DNA of 37,395 nt from contig JANYDB010000124.1 of the NCBI GenBank assembly GCA_025359985.1, positions 1 through 37,395 of the forward strand. Reading direction: 5' to 3'. The position numbers were made by a program, and so were the translations under genes. The notes beneath the pieces are model-generated. The model was given only the letters and a program-made list of their open reading frames with translations, was not told the origin of the DNA and did not search any database. Within the stretch, counting starts at the first letter, position 1, and every line of letters starts with the position of its first letter. Of this stretch, positions 30,327-37,395 are shown piece by piece. This stretch comes from Burkholderiales bacterium. Lineage in GTDB: Bacteria; Pseudomonadota; Gammaproteobacteria; Burkholderiales; Usitatibacteraceae.

Positions 30327-30365
30327 AAAAAACAAGCCCGTGGTGAAGGTCAACACGGGCTTGTT
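30327..30365 (-). terminator. Strong terminator between TonB receptor and symporter
   Basis: AACAAGCCCGTG (30331-30342) and CACGGGCTTGTT (30354-30365) form a perfect 12-bp stem, followed on the minus strand by a T run. It lies about 45 bp past the TonB receptor stop and upstream of the symporter ATG. It may lower expression of the downstream enzymes relative to the receptor. Confidence 0.9.
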
Positions 30366-30409
30366 ATTAAGTTTATGAAGCGATTTTGAAAATCATCATC
30401 CAGACACGA

Positions 30410-32605
30410 TTAAAACTTCATTCCAACACGAGCGCCAAAGGTGCGTGGTGGCGCCAGGAATGCATTGGGTGCGAGTAACCCACCGATGCCAGCAATCACG
30501 TTTCTATTTTCGAGGTTCTTGCCATACGCCTGCACGTACCAGACGTCTTTATCTGCTGTGTAGGTAAGCGCAACATCAGTGCGTGTGTACGACGGCTGTG
30601 AGGCAAGCTCAAGATTGTCCGGACGATGGTAATACTTGGCCGAATAAAAACTTGACACGCGTGCCGTAATATCGCCGCCCAGCAAGTACCAGCTATATTG
30701 ATAGGCCAGATTGCCGCTGACGCGCGGTGATTTGATGAGTCGATTGCCCGTAAAGTTAACGGGTGGATTTGCATTTGGCGGATTGTAGCTGTCATATTTG
30801 GCATCCAGCAAAGCAAGGGAGAGATCAAAGCGGCCAATCGGGGATAACCAACGGCTTTCGAGCTCAGCGCCGGTGATACCGGCTTTGGCCGCGTTTTGTG
30901 TCACAGTTACCACCGAAATACTGCCCGGCACGAGACCGCGGAACGACACTTGCAAATCTTTGTAGTCACTTTTGAATAAGGCGACATTGGTTTGTAGCGT
31001 GCCATCGAAGCCGCGCATCTTGAGGCCAAGCTCATACGTTGTCACGTTTTCAGGTTTGAAAGTGTTGTCAAAGGTGGCCGTCTTGACACCGTCAAAAAAG
31101 CTACCCGCCTTGTATCCGGTCGCCGCTGAGGCATAGAACAATGTACTTTTATCCATGCTGTAATCAACACCCAAGCGCCAGTTGACTTTCGACGATGACA
31201 CGCTCGCATTATTGATAGTGCGTGTTGTCGGTGCAACCGGTGTCTGGTTGGTCAGCGTGATTGTTTGCGTGCTTAAACCAACGCGTGAGGTCGTGTCCCG
31301 CGTTGATCTTAAGCCGGCGGTGAAATTTAATTTATCGGTGAAGGCAAATGTACTTTGACCAAACAAAGCGTTGGCTTTGGCTCTGACATCGGGTTGGAAA
31401 AAGCTTTGATTTACACGCAGTGTTGGCGGCAGAGCCGGGCTACTGATGAGAGAGCCGATCAAGGTGATGTTATTGGTTTCTTCAAATGTGTATGCGCCCA
31501 CAACCCACATAAGAGCACTGCCGCCTGCAGATGCCAGGCGCAGCTCATGAGAGGTTTGGCTGGGGCTGCTGTTAAATTGTGTGCGGGCCGTGTTACCTGC
31601 TGAATAGTTGGCTTCGTTGCGTGTACTTTCACGCCTTGAACCAAGGTAGGTAAGGGTTGCAGGGCCGAATGTCCAATTGGCTTCTGCGCTGTAACCACGG
31701 TAATCGTTATCGGTATTTGCTTGCTGTGACGCCTGCACAACCCGTCCTGCATCACCGGATGTAGAGGCGAGCGGAAGTTTAGTCGTGCCGTAACCGTAGC
31801 CGCCCGCATTCATGCTGTCGGCGGTCAGCAGTATCGAAAAATCTTTGTTTGGTTTGTAGAGTGCGTGTATGCGCGCGGCGAATGTGTTTGCGTCATCGGT
31901 ATTTTTGTCAGCACCCACTAGCGGGTTTTTTGAATTCATATAACCATCGTGTTTTTCTATTGCCAGTGCTGCGCGTATCGCAAAAACATCGCTAAAGGGC
32001 GCGTTTATCATTGCCTCGGTGCGCTTGGAATTGTAGTTGCCCACGCCGACCATTACCGAGCCCTCAAGCTTATTTTTGGGTTTGTTCGTAATTACGTTTA
32101 TCGCACCGGCAGTCGCGTTACGACCATATAGGGTGCCTTGCGGGCCGCGCAAGACTTCAACGCGTTCGATATCAAATAACGCCAGGCCTGCCGCGTCCGG
32201 GCGCGCTAAATACACGCCGTCCAGATGAAAACCCACCGCCGGATTGCCGACCTCGGTGTTGTTGGTGCTGGTGATGCCGCGGATGGTGAATTCGGTCGCG
32301 GTGCCGTTGGTGTTGACGACCACATTCGGGATCAGGCCGTTCAAGTCACGCGCGTTGCGTATACCCTGCTCAGCGATATCTTCGCCACTCACACTGGTAA
32401 TCGCCAGCGGCGTCTTTTGCACATCTTCAGGACGTTTTTGTGCGGTGACAAGAATAATTTCAATTTGCTGCTTCTTTTCGGTCGCAGTTGAGGTGGTTTG
32501 CGCATTCGCGCCCAGGTAAGCTCCGCTCGAAACAAGAGTTGCGGCAACGGCCATAGTGAGACATTTGACAGGGCTAATATTCTTGGATTGTTTGTGGATA
32601 TTCAT
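30410..32605 (-). CDS. TonB-dependent receptor of the glycan locus
   Basis: This 731-residue outer-membrane receptor has a signal peptide ending about residue 36 (LGANAQ). The TonB box region is IEIILVTAQKRPEDVQKTP. The plug domain includes FHLDGVYLARPD, IERVEVLRGPQGTLYGRNATAGAINVIT, and the barrel ends in FGARVGMKF. The type (VTAQKR-start receptors) is common for oligosaccharide uptake in Proteobacteria. AGGAG lies 7 bases before the ATG at 32605. Its promoter carries a palindromic operator in the -35/-10 spacer. Substrate is inferred from the neighbours: fucosylated or amino-sugar oligosaccharides. Confidence 0.93.
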   Translation of the reverse strand: MNIHKQSKNISPVKCLTMAVAATLVSSGAYLGANAQTTSTATEKKQQIEIILVTAQKRPEDVQKTPLAITSVSGEDIAEQGIRNARDLNGLIPNVVVNTNGTATEFTIRGITSTNNTEVGNPAVGFHLDGVYLARPDAAGLALFDIERVEVLRGPQGTLYGRNATAGAINVITNKPKNKLEGSVMVGVGNYNSKRTEAMINAPFSDVFAIRAALAIEKHDGYMNSKNPLVGADKNTDDANTFAARIHALYKPNKDFSILLTADSMNAGGYGYGTTKLPLASTSGDAGRVVQASQQANTDNDYRGYSAEANWTFGPATLTYLGSRRESTRNEANYSAGNTARTQFNSSPSQTSHELRLASAGGSALMWVVGAYTFEETNNITLIGSLISSPALPPTLRVNQSFFQPDVRAKANALFGQSTFAFTDKLNFTAGLRSTRDTTSRVGLSTQTITLTNQTPVAPTTRTINNASVSSSKVNWRLGVDYSMDKSTLFYASAATGYKAGSFFDGVKTATFDNTFKPENVTTYELGLKMRGFDGTLQTNVALFKSDYKDLQVSFRGLVPGSISVVTVTQNAAKAGITGAELESRWLSPIGRFDLSLALLDAKYDSYNPPNANPPVNFTGNRLIKSPRVSGNLAYQYSWYLLGGDITARVSSFYSAKYYHRPDNLELASQPSYTRTDVALTYTADKDVWYVQAYGKNLENRNVIAGIGGLLAPNAFLAPPRTFGARVGMKF

Positions 32606-32673
32606 GTAGTTCTCCTTGTACAAATTTATAGTTAGGTGAATGCGATTTAATTTTAAATTTAATTTATAAATGC

Positions 32674-32702
32674 AATGTAATTCATTTACATGATAATTTC
32701 AA
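32674..32702 (-). promoter_or_regulatory. Promoter of TonB receptor gene
   Basis: On the minus strand TTGAAA (32702-32697) and TACATT (32679-32674) are separated by exactly 17 bp. Matches to sigma-70 are 5/6 and 4/6. It lies about 70 bp before the ATG at 32605. The spacer and the -10 edge hold the palindromic operator. Confidence 0.55.
32675..32691. promoter_or_regulatory. HexR-like operator at TonB receptor promoter
   Basis: ATGTAA-TTCAT-TTACAT is a perfect 6-bp inverted repeat with a 5-bp centre. It resembles the recalled HexR consensus TGTAAT-N3-ATTACA with one mismatch. It sits between -35 and -10 of the TonB gene, a position expected for repression. Confidence 0.55.
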
Positions 32703-32749
32703 GTGTCGCAAATAGGTGATGCATTTAAACAAATTTAAGGAGGTTGTGT

Positions 32750-32764
32750 TGCTGCATCGCAGCA
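32750..32764. repeat. Inverted repeat TGCTGC-ATC-GCAGCA
   Basis: This is a perfect 6-bp inverted repeat with a 3-bp centre in the divergent promoter region. It differs in sequence from the TGTAAT-type operators. It could be a site for a second regulator, or chance. Confidence 0.35.
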
Positions 32765-32799
32765 TTTACATCAATTCAACGTGCCTGACCAGCAAAAAA

Positions 32800-32814
32800 A
32801 GTAATTAATTTACA
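32800..32814. promoter_or_regulatory. Third, degenerate HexR-like site
   Basis: AGTAATTAATTTACA resembles TGTAAT-N3-ATTACA with a mismatch in each arm. It lies about 20 bp upstream of the -35 of the glucokinase/HexR-like gene, followed by another TTTACAT half-site at 32821. It may help cooperative binding between the two main operators. Confidence 0.35.
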
Positions 32815-32832
32815 AACCAATTTACATACACT

Positions 32833-32861
32833 TTGATTTTGTAATTAGATTACATTATTAT
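32833..32861 (+). promoter_or_regulatory. Promoter of glucokinase/HexR-like fusion gene
   Basis: TTGATT (32833-32838) and TATTAT (32856-32861) are separated by exactly 17 bp, close to a sigma-70 promoter (4/6 and 5/6). The operator at 32840-32854 fills the spacer. The leader to the start codon would be about 135 nt. Confidence 0.6.
32840..32854. promoter_or_regulatory. HexR-like operator at glucokinase/HexR-like promoter
   Basis: TGTAATTAGATTACA is a perfect TGTAAT-N3-ATTACA palindrome, differing from the recalled HexR consensus only in the centre. It lies inside the -35/-10 spacer of the fusion gene, so autorepression is likely. Confidence 0.65.
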
Positions 32862-33001
32862 CCCGACTTATAGCTTTAAAATTACAACGACTTTAAAATG
32901 ACATCTGCCTTAAATGACGGCGTGAAAATAACCTCATGCGCATCTTTGTGTACGCGCCTATTTCTATGCATTTATTTCTACCCCACCTCTAACGTTAATG
33001 T

Positions 33002-34978
33002 GTGAGTAACCCTTTGCTTATGAACCGTCCCGCTTCATTACTGGCCGATATCGGTGGCACCAATGCGCGTTTTACATTAGTCCTGCCTTCTGGTGAATGG
33101 TGCTTGCCGTTGAGCGTTCCGGTGTCAGACTTTGCGCGATTTGAAGACGCTATTCGTGCGTATCTCAAACACGGCGATGCTTATGTAGTGAGCCATGCTG
33201 CGGTTGCGATTGCGAATCCGGTTGATGGCGATTTTGTACAGATGACTAACCATCACTGGTCTTTTTCAATTGAGCAGCTGCGGTCTGCGCTGGGACTTGA
33301 TACCTTATTGGTGGTTAACGACTTCACCGCGCTAGCTATGGCACTGCCGCGCTTGGATGCGACCCATTTGATGCAAGTCGGCGGTGGCCACGCACGTAGC
33401 CGCGCCATGATTGGTCTGGTGGGGCCGGGCACGGGGCTCGGAGTATCAGGTTTGCTGCCCATGGAAAAGCGCTGGGTCGCCCTGGGTAGTGAAGGCGGGC
33501 ATGCATCCTTTGCGCCATCGAACGCTCAGGAGCGTAAAATTTATGATGCGGCGCACGCACGCTATGGACATGTGTCGACGGAGCGTATGCTATCTGGTCC
33601 TGGTCTGGCGTTGATTTATCATTTTCTGAACAGGCTAGATGCGGACGCACCCACTAAAACTGCGGCGGAGATTACCGCTTCCGCCAAGACCGGACGCGAT
33701 CCAATCGCGCTTCAAACCGTCGATATATTTCTGGCTATATTAGGGGGCTTCGCGGGCAATGTGGCGCTCACCTACGGCGCGTTGGGTGGGGTTTACATCG
33801 GTGGTGGCATCGTACCGAGGTTGGCCTGGCGTATTGCCGATTCACAATTTCGGCAGCGCTTCGAAGATAAAGGCCGCTTTCAAAAATATTTGAGTGAAAT
33901 CCCGGCGTATTTAATTACTTCTGAAAATCCGACCATGCTGGGTGTGAATGCTATTCTCGATGAAGCATTGAGTGCCCGCACATCGAATGATTTACTGACG
34001 AAAATTCGCGAGCGTATGCCCGATTTGCCGACCGCATCAAAAGCGGTCGCTACTTATCTGCTCGCCGAACCTGCTGCCTTTGTTGAGAGTCCAACCGGTG
34101 AACTTGCGCGTCGTGCGGGGGTATCTGACCCGACCATCATGCGGTTTTGCCGTGCCTTTGGTTACGATGGCATTCCCGAATTTAAGCGGGCTCTTGCCTC
34201 GACACTGACCGGTACGATCCCGATCCGCCACAGCACGGTCGAGCGTGGCGACAGCGCCCTGCAGCTTGCCGTCAAGGTGCTCGACAACACTGCCTCTGCG
34301 GTTCTGCAGATGCGCCAGCAATTGCATCCAGATGCGGTACATAAAGCGACCGAGCTGATCCGTTCGGCGAAGCGCTTGCGCTTGTTTGGTGTGGGCCATT
34401 CTGGCGTCACCTGCCGCGATGCAGAAACACGTTTTGTCCGGCTGGGCTACGACGCGCAAGCCGTAACCGATACCGCCTTGATGGGACCGTATGCCCGCTT
34501 GATTCAACCCGGCGACGGCATTATTTTAATTTCCAATGCAGGCAATATTGCCGAACTGATTATTATTGCCGACACAGCACGGGCACGTGGCGCAAGCGTT
34601 TTGGGGATTACCAATCAGCGTTCCAAACTGGCCAAAGTTTGTGATGTGGTGCTGGCAGTCGAACACAATGAAAACGACGGCGAGCATGTGTCGATGATCG
34701 CTCGTATCTTGCAACTTTTAATGGTCGACATCATCACAGTCGGGCGTGAAAACGCGCGGGGTAATTCAGATACTGCTCCCGACGCCGTACCTAACGTTGT
34801 GTCAAACGCGGCGCCAAACACGGCGCCAAACACGGCTTCAGACACCACAACCCACAGAACCAACGGAGCATCCAGCAGCGCGGCCATTGATGTCCAGAGC
34901 AATTCGGCGCGCGACGCGACCGATAATCATCTGTCGCAGGATCGCCCGTCCAAAGGCCTTATTTCACATTTGAAATAA
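33002..34978 (+). CDS. Glucokinase fused to HexR-like RpiR/SIS regulator
   Basis: This is a 658-residue fusion. Residues about 10-325 are a Glk-type glucokinase: ADIGGTNARF for ATP binding, catalytic Asp in VVNDFTALA, GPGTGLGVSGL, and GSEGGHASFAP. Residues about 335-410 are an RpiR helix-turn-helix (ELARRAGVSDPTIMRFCRAF), and about 430-590 a SIS domain that binds phosphosugars. Such fusions are typical of Burkholderiales. The protein would phosphorylate glucose (or a related hexose) and sense 6-phosphosugar or KDPG-type intermediates. A 65-residue Asn/Thr/Ala-rich tail is extra. The start is GTG at 33002 or ATG at 33020, and neither has a clear ribosome binding site. It diverges from the TonB gene over a spacer with HexR-like operators. 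Confidence 0.92.
   Translation: MSNPLLMNRPASLLADIGGTNARFTLVLPSGEWCLPLSVPVSDFARFEDAIRAYLKHGDAYVVSHAAVAIANPVDGDFVQMTNHHWSFSIEQLRSALGLDTLLVVNDFTALAMALPRLDATHLMQVGGGHARSRAMIGLVGPGTGLGVSGLLPMEKRWVALGSEGGHASFAPSNAQERKIYDAAHARYGHVSTERMLSGPGLALIYHFLNRLDADAPTKTAAEITASAKTGRDPIALQTVDIFLAILGGFAGNVALTYGALGGVYIGGGIVPRLAWRIADSQFRQRFEDKGRFQKYLSEIPAYLITSENPTMLGVNAILDEALSARTSNDLLTKIRERMPDLPTASKAVATYLLAEPAAFVESPTGELARRAGVSDPTIMRFCRAFGYDGIPEFKRALASTLTGTIPIRHSTVERGDSALQLAVKVLDNTASAVLQMRQQLHPDAVHKATELIRSAKRLRLFGVGHSGVTCRDAETRFVRLGYDAQAVTDTALMGPYARLIQPGDGIILISNAGNIAELIIIADTARARGASVLGITNQRSKLAKVCDVVLAVEHNENDGEHVSMIARILQLLMVDIITVGRENARGNSDTAPDAVPNVVSNAAPNTAPNTASDTTTHRTNGASSSAAIDVQSNSARDATDNHLSQDRPSKGLISHLK
34802..34837 (+). 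repeat. Three 12-bp tandem repeats in the regulator tail
   Basis: Three in-frame 12-bp units, two of the form CCAAACACGGC plus one base and the first slightly diverged, encode an SNAA/PNTA-type repeat in the C-terminal tail. This is a likely slippage-prone region and the tail length may vary between strains. Confidence 0.65.
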
Positions 34979-34988
34979 GCAGTGCTAA

Positions 34989-35900
34989 CTACTTTGCAAC
35001 CAGTTTGCGTGCGTTATCACTATAGTTTGCGTCGGTAAGGGGCACAAACCCCTCGTAACTCGCGAGTTTGCTGGCACGCTCCATGAGCCAGTTGCTAAAC
35101 GCCAATACTTCGCTGTTCTTTTCTTGTAATGCAGACTTGGCTACATACACATATAACAAACGTGAAAACGGTGCATAGGTGTCGTTGAGGATCGACTCTT
35201 TGCTGGCGACCACCGCGCCATTACCAAAATTAACCGGCACTTTCCAGACGGTCGCTTTACTTTCGCTCAGAGCGCCGATGGAAATAAAGCCAATTGCATT
35301 TGGGTCTGCGGCAACTAATTTGGCAATTTCCTGATGGCTCGCGCTGACTTTGGCGTCATGCCGCACAAAACCCTTCATGCCATGTACCTTGCCGCCAAAA
35401 AACGCAGTTGTACCTGATTTGGTATCCAGCGAAACAACATTAAGTGGCGTATCTGGAAGCCCCGCACGAACCTGCGACCAACGCACCACCTTGCCGCCAT
35501 TCTCGGGAGTAAAAATAGTTTTTAGTTCGACTAATTTAATCTCGCCCATACTCGCATGTGACGGGTGCGCGATCACCACCACGGCATCGTAGGCTATAGG
35601 CAATTCTATAAACTCGGTGCGTGACTGTTGACAGCGCGCCAACGCATCACCCTCCAGCTTGGACGATGCAGGCACGATGGTGGCACGGCCTTCGCACAAT
35701 TCACGAAAGCCCTGTGTCGTGCCCTTGTAGTCGGCTTTGACCTGCACCCCTGCACCTGAACCTCTGGCGTACTGGGACAAAGCATTTTGAAAAAAAGGTT
35801 CCAGCGTATCCGAGCCGACAATTTTCAGTTCTGCTAATGCCGTACTGCTTGCAACAAGTCCAAGGGTGAGCATGGCAATTCTTAACGTGGTGGTAGTCAT
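34989..35900 (-). CDS. PstS-like phosphate-binding periplasmic protein
   Basis: This 303-residue substrate-binding protein is of the phosphate ABC (PstS-like) class. The signal peptide ends at about residue 23 (STALA). The mature start LKIVGSDTLEPFFQNAL and the motifs DYKGTTQGFRELCEG, TIVPASSK and DTKSGTTAFFGG match phosphate-binding loops. AAGGA lies 4 bases before the ATG. It converges with the glucokinase fusion (10-bp gap). No pstCAB genes are present, so it is an orphan here. It could work with a transporter elsewhere or in phosphate sensing. I saw no clear Pho box upstream. Confidence 0.85.
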   Translation of the reverse strand: MTTTTLRIAMLTLGLVASSTALAELKIVGSDTLEPFFQNALSQYARGSGAGVQVKADYKGTTQGFRELCEGRATIVPASSKLEGDALARCQQSRTEFIELPIAYDAVVVIAHPSHASMGEIKLVELKTIFTPENGGKVVRWSQVRAGLPDTPLNVVSLDTKSGTTAFFGGKVHGMKGFVRHDAKVSASHQEIAKLVAADPNAIGFISIGALSESKATVWKVPVNFGNGAVVASKESILNDTYAPFSRLLYVYVAKSALQEKNSEVLAFSNWLMERASKLASYEGFVPLTDANYSDNARKLVAK

Positions 35901-35927
35901 CGGGTCCTTTGTTTGTTGTGGAGTGCT

Positions 35928-35969
35928 ACCTTGATGATCTCCGAGTACGCAGAGATAACAAGGTTTTTT
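35928..35969. terminator. Hairpin with T run upstream of the PstS-like gene
   Basis: ACCTTG (35928-35933) and CAAGGT (35959-35964) form an outer stem, with an inner ATCTC/GAGAT stem (35937-35941 and 35952-35956). On the plus strand TTTTT follows, so it looks like a plus-strand terminator even though no plus-strand gene precedes it closely. On the minus strand it would be a leader hairpin 28 bp before the start codon of the PstS-like gene. Confidence 0.4.
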
Positions 35970-36384
35970 ATTTTAATTTTATAATTTAATTTTTATATTT
36001 TAAGTTTTTTCGAACAAATTGAAAGGTACCGCAACAGCATCTTTTTTACTAGCGCGAAAGCACAGGTTCACAAATGTTTACACGTTGCTAGCCCAAATTT
36101 GATGGCGGGAACCAGTGTCATCATGAATTTAATTGCGGCTTGCCGCTTCTCCCGCAAAGCCTGAATGCAAACCCTGGTGTTAACGGCGTTGCCAAAACAG
36201 GTGAGAGTGATACGACCGCTATTCCAGCTGTTCCCAGAATCTAATGAGCGTTTTGTCGCCGCAGCTTAATTCGTGCCCATTTTTTTACTCGCATCTGATT
36301 AATATTTTCCACCTTGATCAAGGCGGCGAGCGGAACACGCCAATAAAAGCCCTGTCATGGCGTGTAATTTTGGGGGACTGCAAG
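35970..36384. other. Intergenic region, no gene seen
   Basis: The first 50 bases are almost pure A/T and may hold the minus-strand promoter of the PstS-like gene, but no hexamer pair stands out. An inverted repeat ACACGCC/GGCGTGT (36335-36365) lies just past the acyltransferase stop and may mark its transcript end, though it lacks a T run. The middle shows nothing I can assign. Confidence 0.45.
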
Positions 36385-37395
36385 CTATTGATTCTTTAGC
36401 CCAAACAAAGGCCGCAACCAATTGAGACGACGCGCTATTTCAAAGGTGATAAAGCAGGTTGCAATCGTGGCCGTTATCAACACGATGGCTTCTATCGCGA
36501 TCGGTAAGTTGAGCGGCTGCAAATTGTGGGCGTAAACCACAATGGCCGTTTGATGGATGATATAAAACGGAAAAATCGCCTCTGTCAAATAGCGGCGGGC
36601 CGCGCCGTCATGATTTAGCCAGAGGTGGCCGAAACCCATGATCGCCAAAATGGCAAACCATTGATTCGCCGCTCGCACCAGTCGCTGAAAATATCGCACG
36701 GCGTCTGATGGGGGCAAGACATCACTAAAGTGGCTGGCATAAAAAAGAATGAATGCATACGCTGCGCTGGCCAGCATAAAATAAAACCAACGCCAACGAA
36801 CTATAGCTGCTGTGATCGCTGTAGAGCGGATAAACATGAACCCGAATAAAAACATAAAAAAGTAATTTGAATGGTTATACCAATCGTAAATCAGGTTATG
36901 TGTTGATGGAAAAATGCCAACCAGAAATAACCGGCTTAGCGCCAGCACCAGCAGCGGTCCGATAACGATGCCCCACCCGGAGAGCTTCAACAGGCGAGGC
37001 TCAATCCAGGCCGCCATCCGCATGAGACCGTTAGGTGCAAGCTTGAGCACGCCTGCCAGCAACAGGGTGTAGACCCAAAGATAGGCTACAAACCATAAAT
37101 GATTCCAGGTGGGAAGTTTCAGGCAATCGCCGTCCCGACAAAACGACGAATCAGCCGTCAAGTAGCGCGTCCAAAAGGCAAGATAGCCATCGGCATAATG
37201 AATTTTTTCGACAACTTCGTAGTATGCCTGCGGCGGCACAATCACCAACATGCCAAATATCAAAGGAATTAATAGCCGCGAGGAACGCGACTTTATAAGC
37301 TGACGGGTGGAAAGCTTGTCTGAAATATAACGGGTGGCAGCGCCAGAAACGAGGAATAGCAGCGCAAGCCGCCAGGGACTGGTGAGCTGCATGAG
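36385..37395 (-). CDS. Acyltransferase-3 family membrane protein (5' end cut off)
   Basis: About 336 residues of an integral membrane acyltransferase (Acyl_transf_3, as in OpgC/MdoC-like proteins) are present, and the frame is open to the window edge. The visible part starts at LMQLTSPWRLALLFLVSGAATRY, which in full-length relatives comes about 50-60 residues after the start, so the N-terminus lies outside. Further family features are LPTWNHLWFVAYLWVYTLLL and the C-terminal YIIHQTAIVVYAH, with about nine membrane helices visible. Such proteins move acyl groups onto extracytoplasmic sugars, and the acceptor is unknown here. Confidence 0.88.
   Translation of the reverse strand, partial: LMQLTSPWRLALLFLVSGAATRYISDKLSTRQLIKSRSSRLLIPLIFGMLVIVPPQAYYEVVEKIHYADGYLAFWTRYLTADSSFCRDGDCLKLPTWNHLWFVAYLWVYTLLLAGVLKLAPNGLMRMAAWIEPRLLKLSGWGIVIGPLLVLALSRLFLVGIFPSTHNLIYDWYNHSNYFFMFLFGFMFIRSTAITAAIVRWRWFYFMLASAAYAFILFYASHFSDVLPPSDAVRYFQRLVRAANQWFAILAIMGFGHLWLNHDGAARRYLTEAIFPFYIIHQTAIVVYAHNLQPLNLPIAIEAIVLITATIATCFITFEIARRLNWLRPLFGLKNQ

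Noticed and set aside
32704-32724. TGTCGC upstream of the glycan TonB receptor as an ArgR half-site
   Set aside because: The required AA at the proper distance is missing (GA instead) and no second half-site lies 21 bp away.

Overview
The window looks like a betaproteobacterial chromosome segment of moderate GC content, most likely Burkholderiales and possibly an Oxalobacteraceae or Undibacterium-like genome. The clues are a glucokinase fused to an RpiR regulator, a Pseudomonas-like aot-argR-aru gene order, a betaproteobacterial OMPLA phospholipase, and two TonB receptors. The taxonomic placement is an inference from gene content, because no rRNA is present. I saw no insertion sequence, phage gene, integrase or CRISPR array.

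Positions 1-3182 (all minus strand) hold small housekeeping and stress genes: a truncated small exported protein, a CsbD-family protein, a transglutaminase-like peptidase paired with a DUF2177 membrane protein, an unrecognised 109-residue protein, and tRNA-Arg(ACG) with its terminator.

Positions 3283-20228 form the core of the window and read as one nutritional unit for extracellular cyanophycin (multi-Arg-poly-Asp) and arginine. A TonB receptor (minus) diverges from an exported cyanophycinase (plus). The cyanophycinase is followed by an Aot-type arginine ABC transporter (aotJ, Q, M, P) that includes an AotO-type zinc amidohydrolase, then the AraC-type regulator ArgR, then the arginine succinyltransferase pathway (aruC/astC, aruF, aruG, astD, astB). 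The divergent TonB/cyanophycinase spacer contains two sites that match the tandem 21-bp half-site pattern of Pseudomonas ArgR (TGTCGC-N8-AA-N5), in mirror-image orientation. This suggests that ArgR controls polymer capture together with arginine breakdown. The last AST enzyme, AstE, and a classical isoaspartyl dipeptidase are both missing from the cluster. The AotO-type protein is the candidate for one or both jobs.

Positions 20531-25241 hold a FadI-like thiolase (minus), an outer-membrane phospholipase A (plus), and an unusual chemoreceptor whose Cache sensor domain lies at the C-terminus, on the predicted cytoplasmic side.

Positions 25669-34978 are a glycan-use locus: a GH29 alpha-L-fucosidase with a Tat-like leader, a GH3 enzyme with an N-acetylhexosaminidase-type Asp-x-His dyad, a GPH-family sugar symporter and a TonB receptor (all minus). 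These diverge from a glucokinase/HexR-like fusion (plus). Both divergent promoters have a 17-bp spacer that carries a TGTAAT-type palindrome, which suggests repression and autoregulation by the fused HexR-like domain.

Positions 34989-37395 contain an orphan PstS-like phosphate-binding protein and an acyltransferase-3 membrane protein cut by the window edge.
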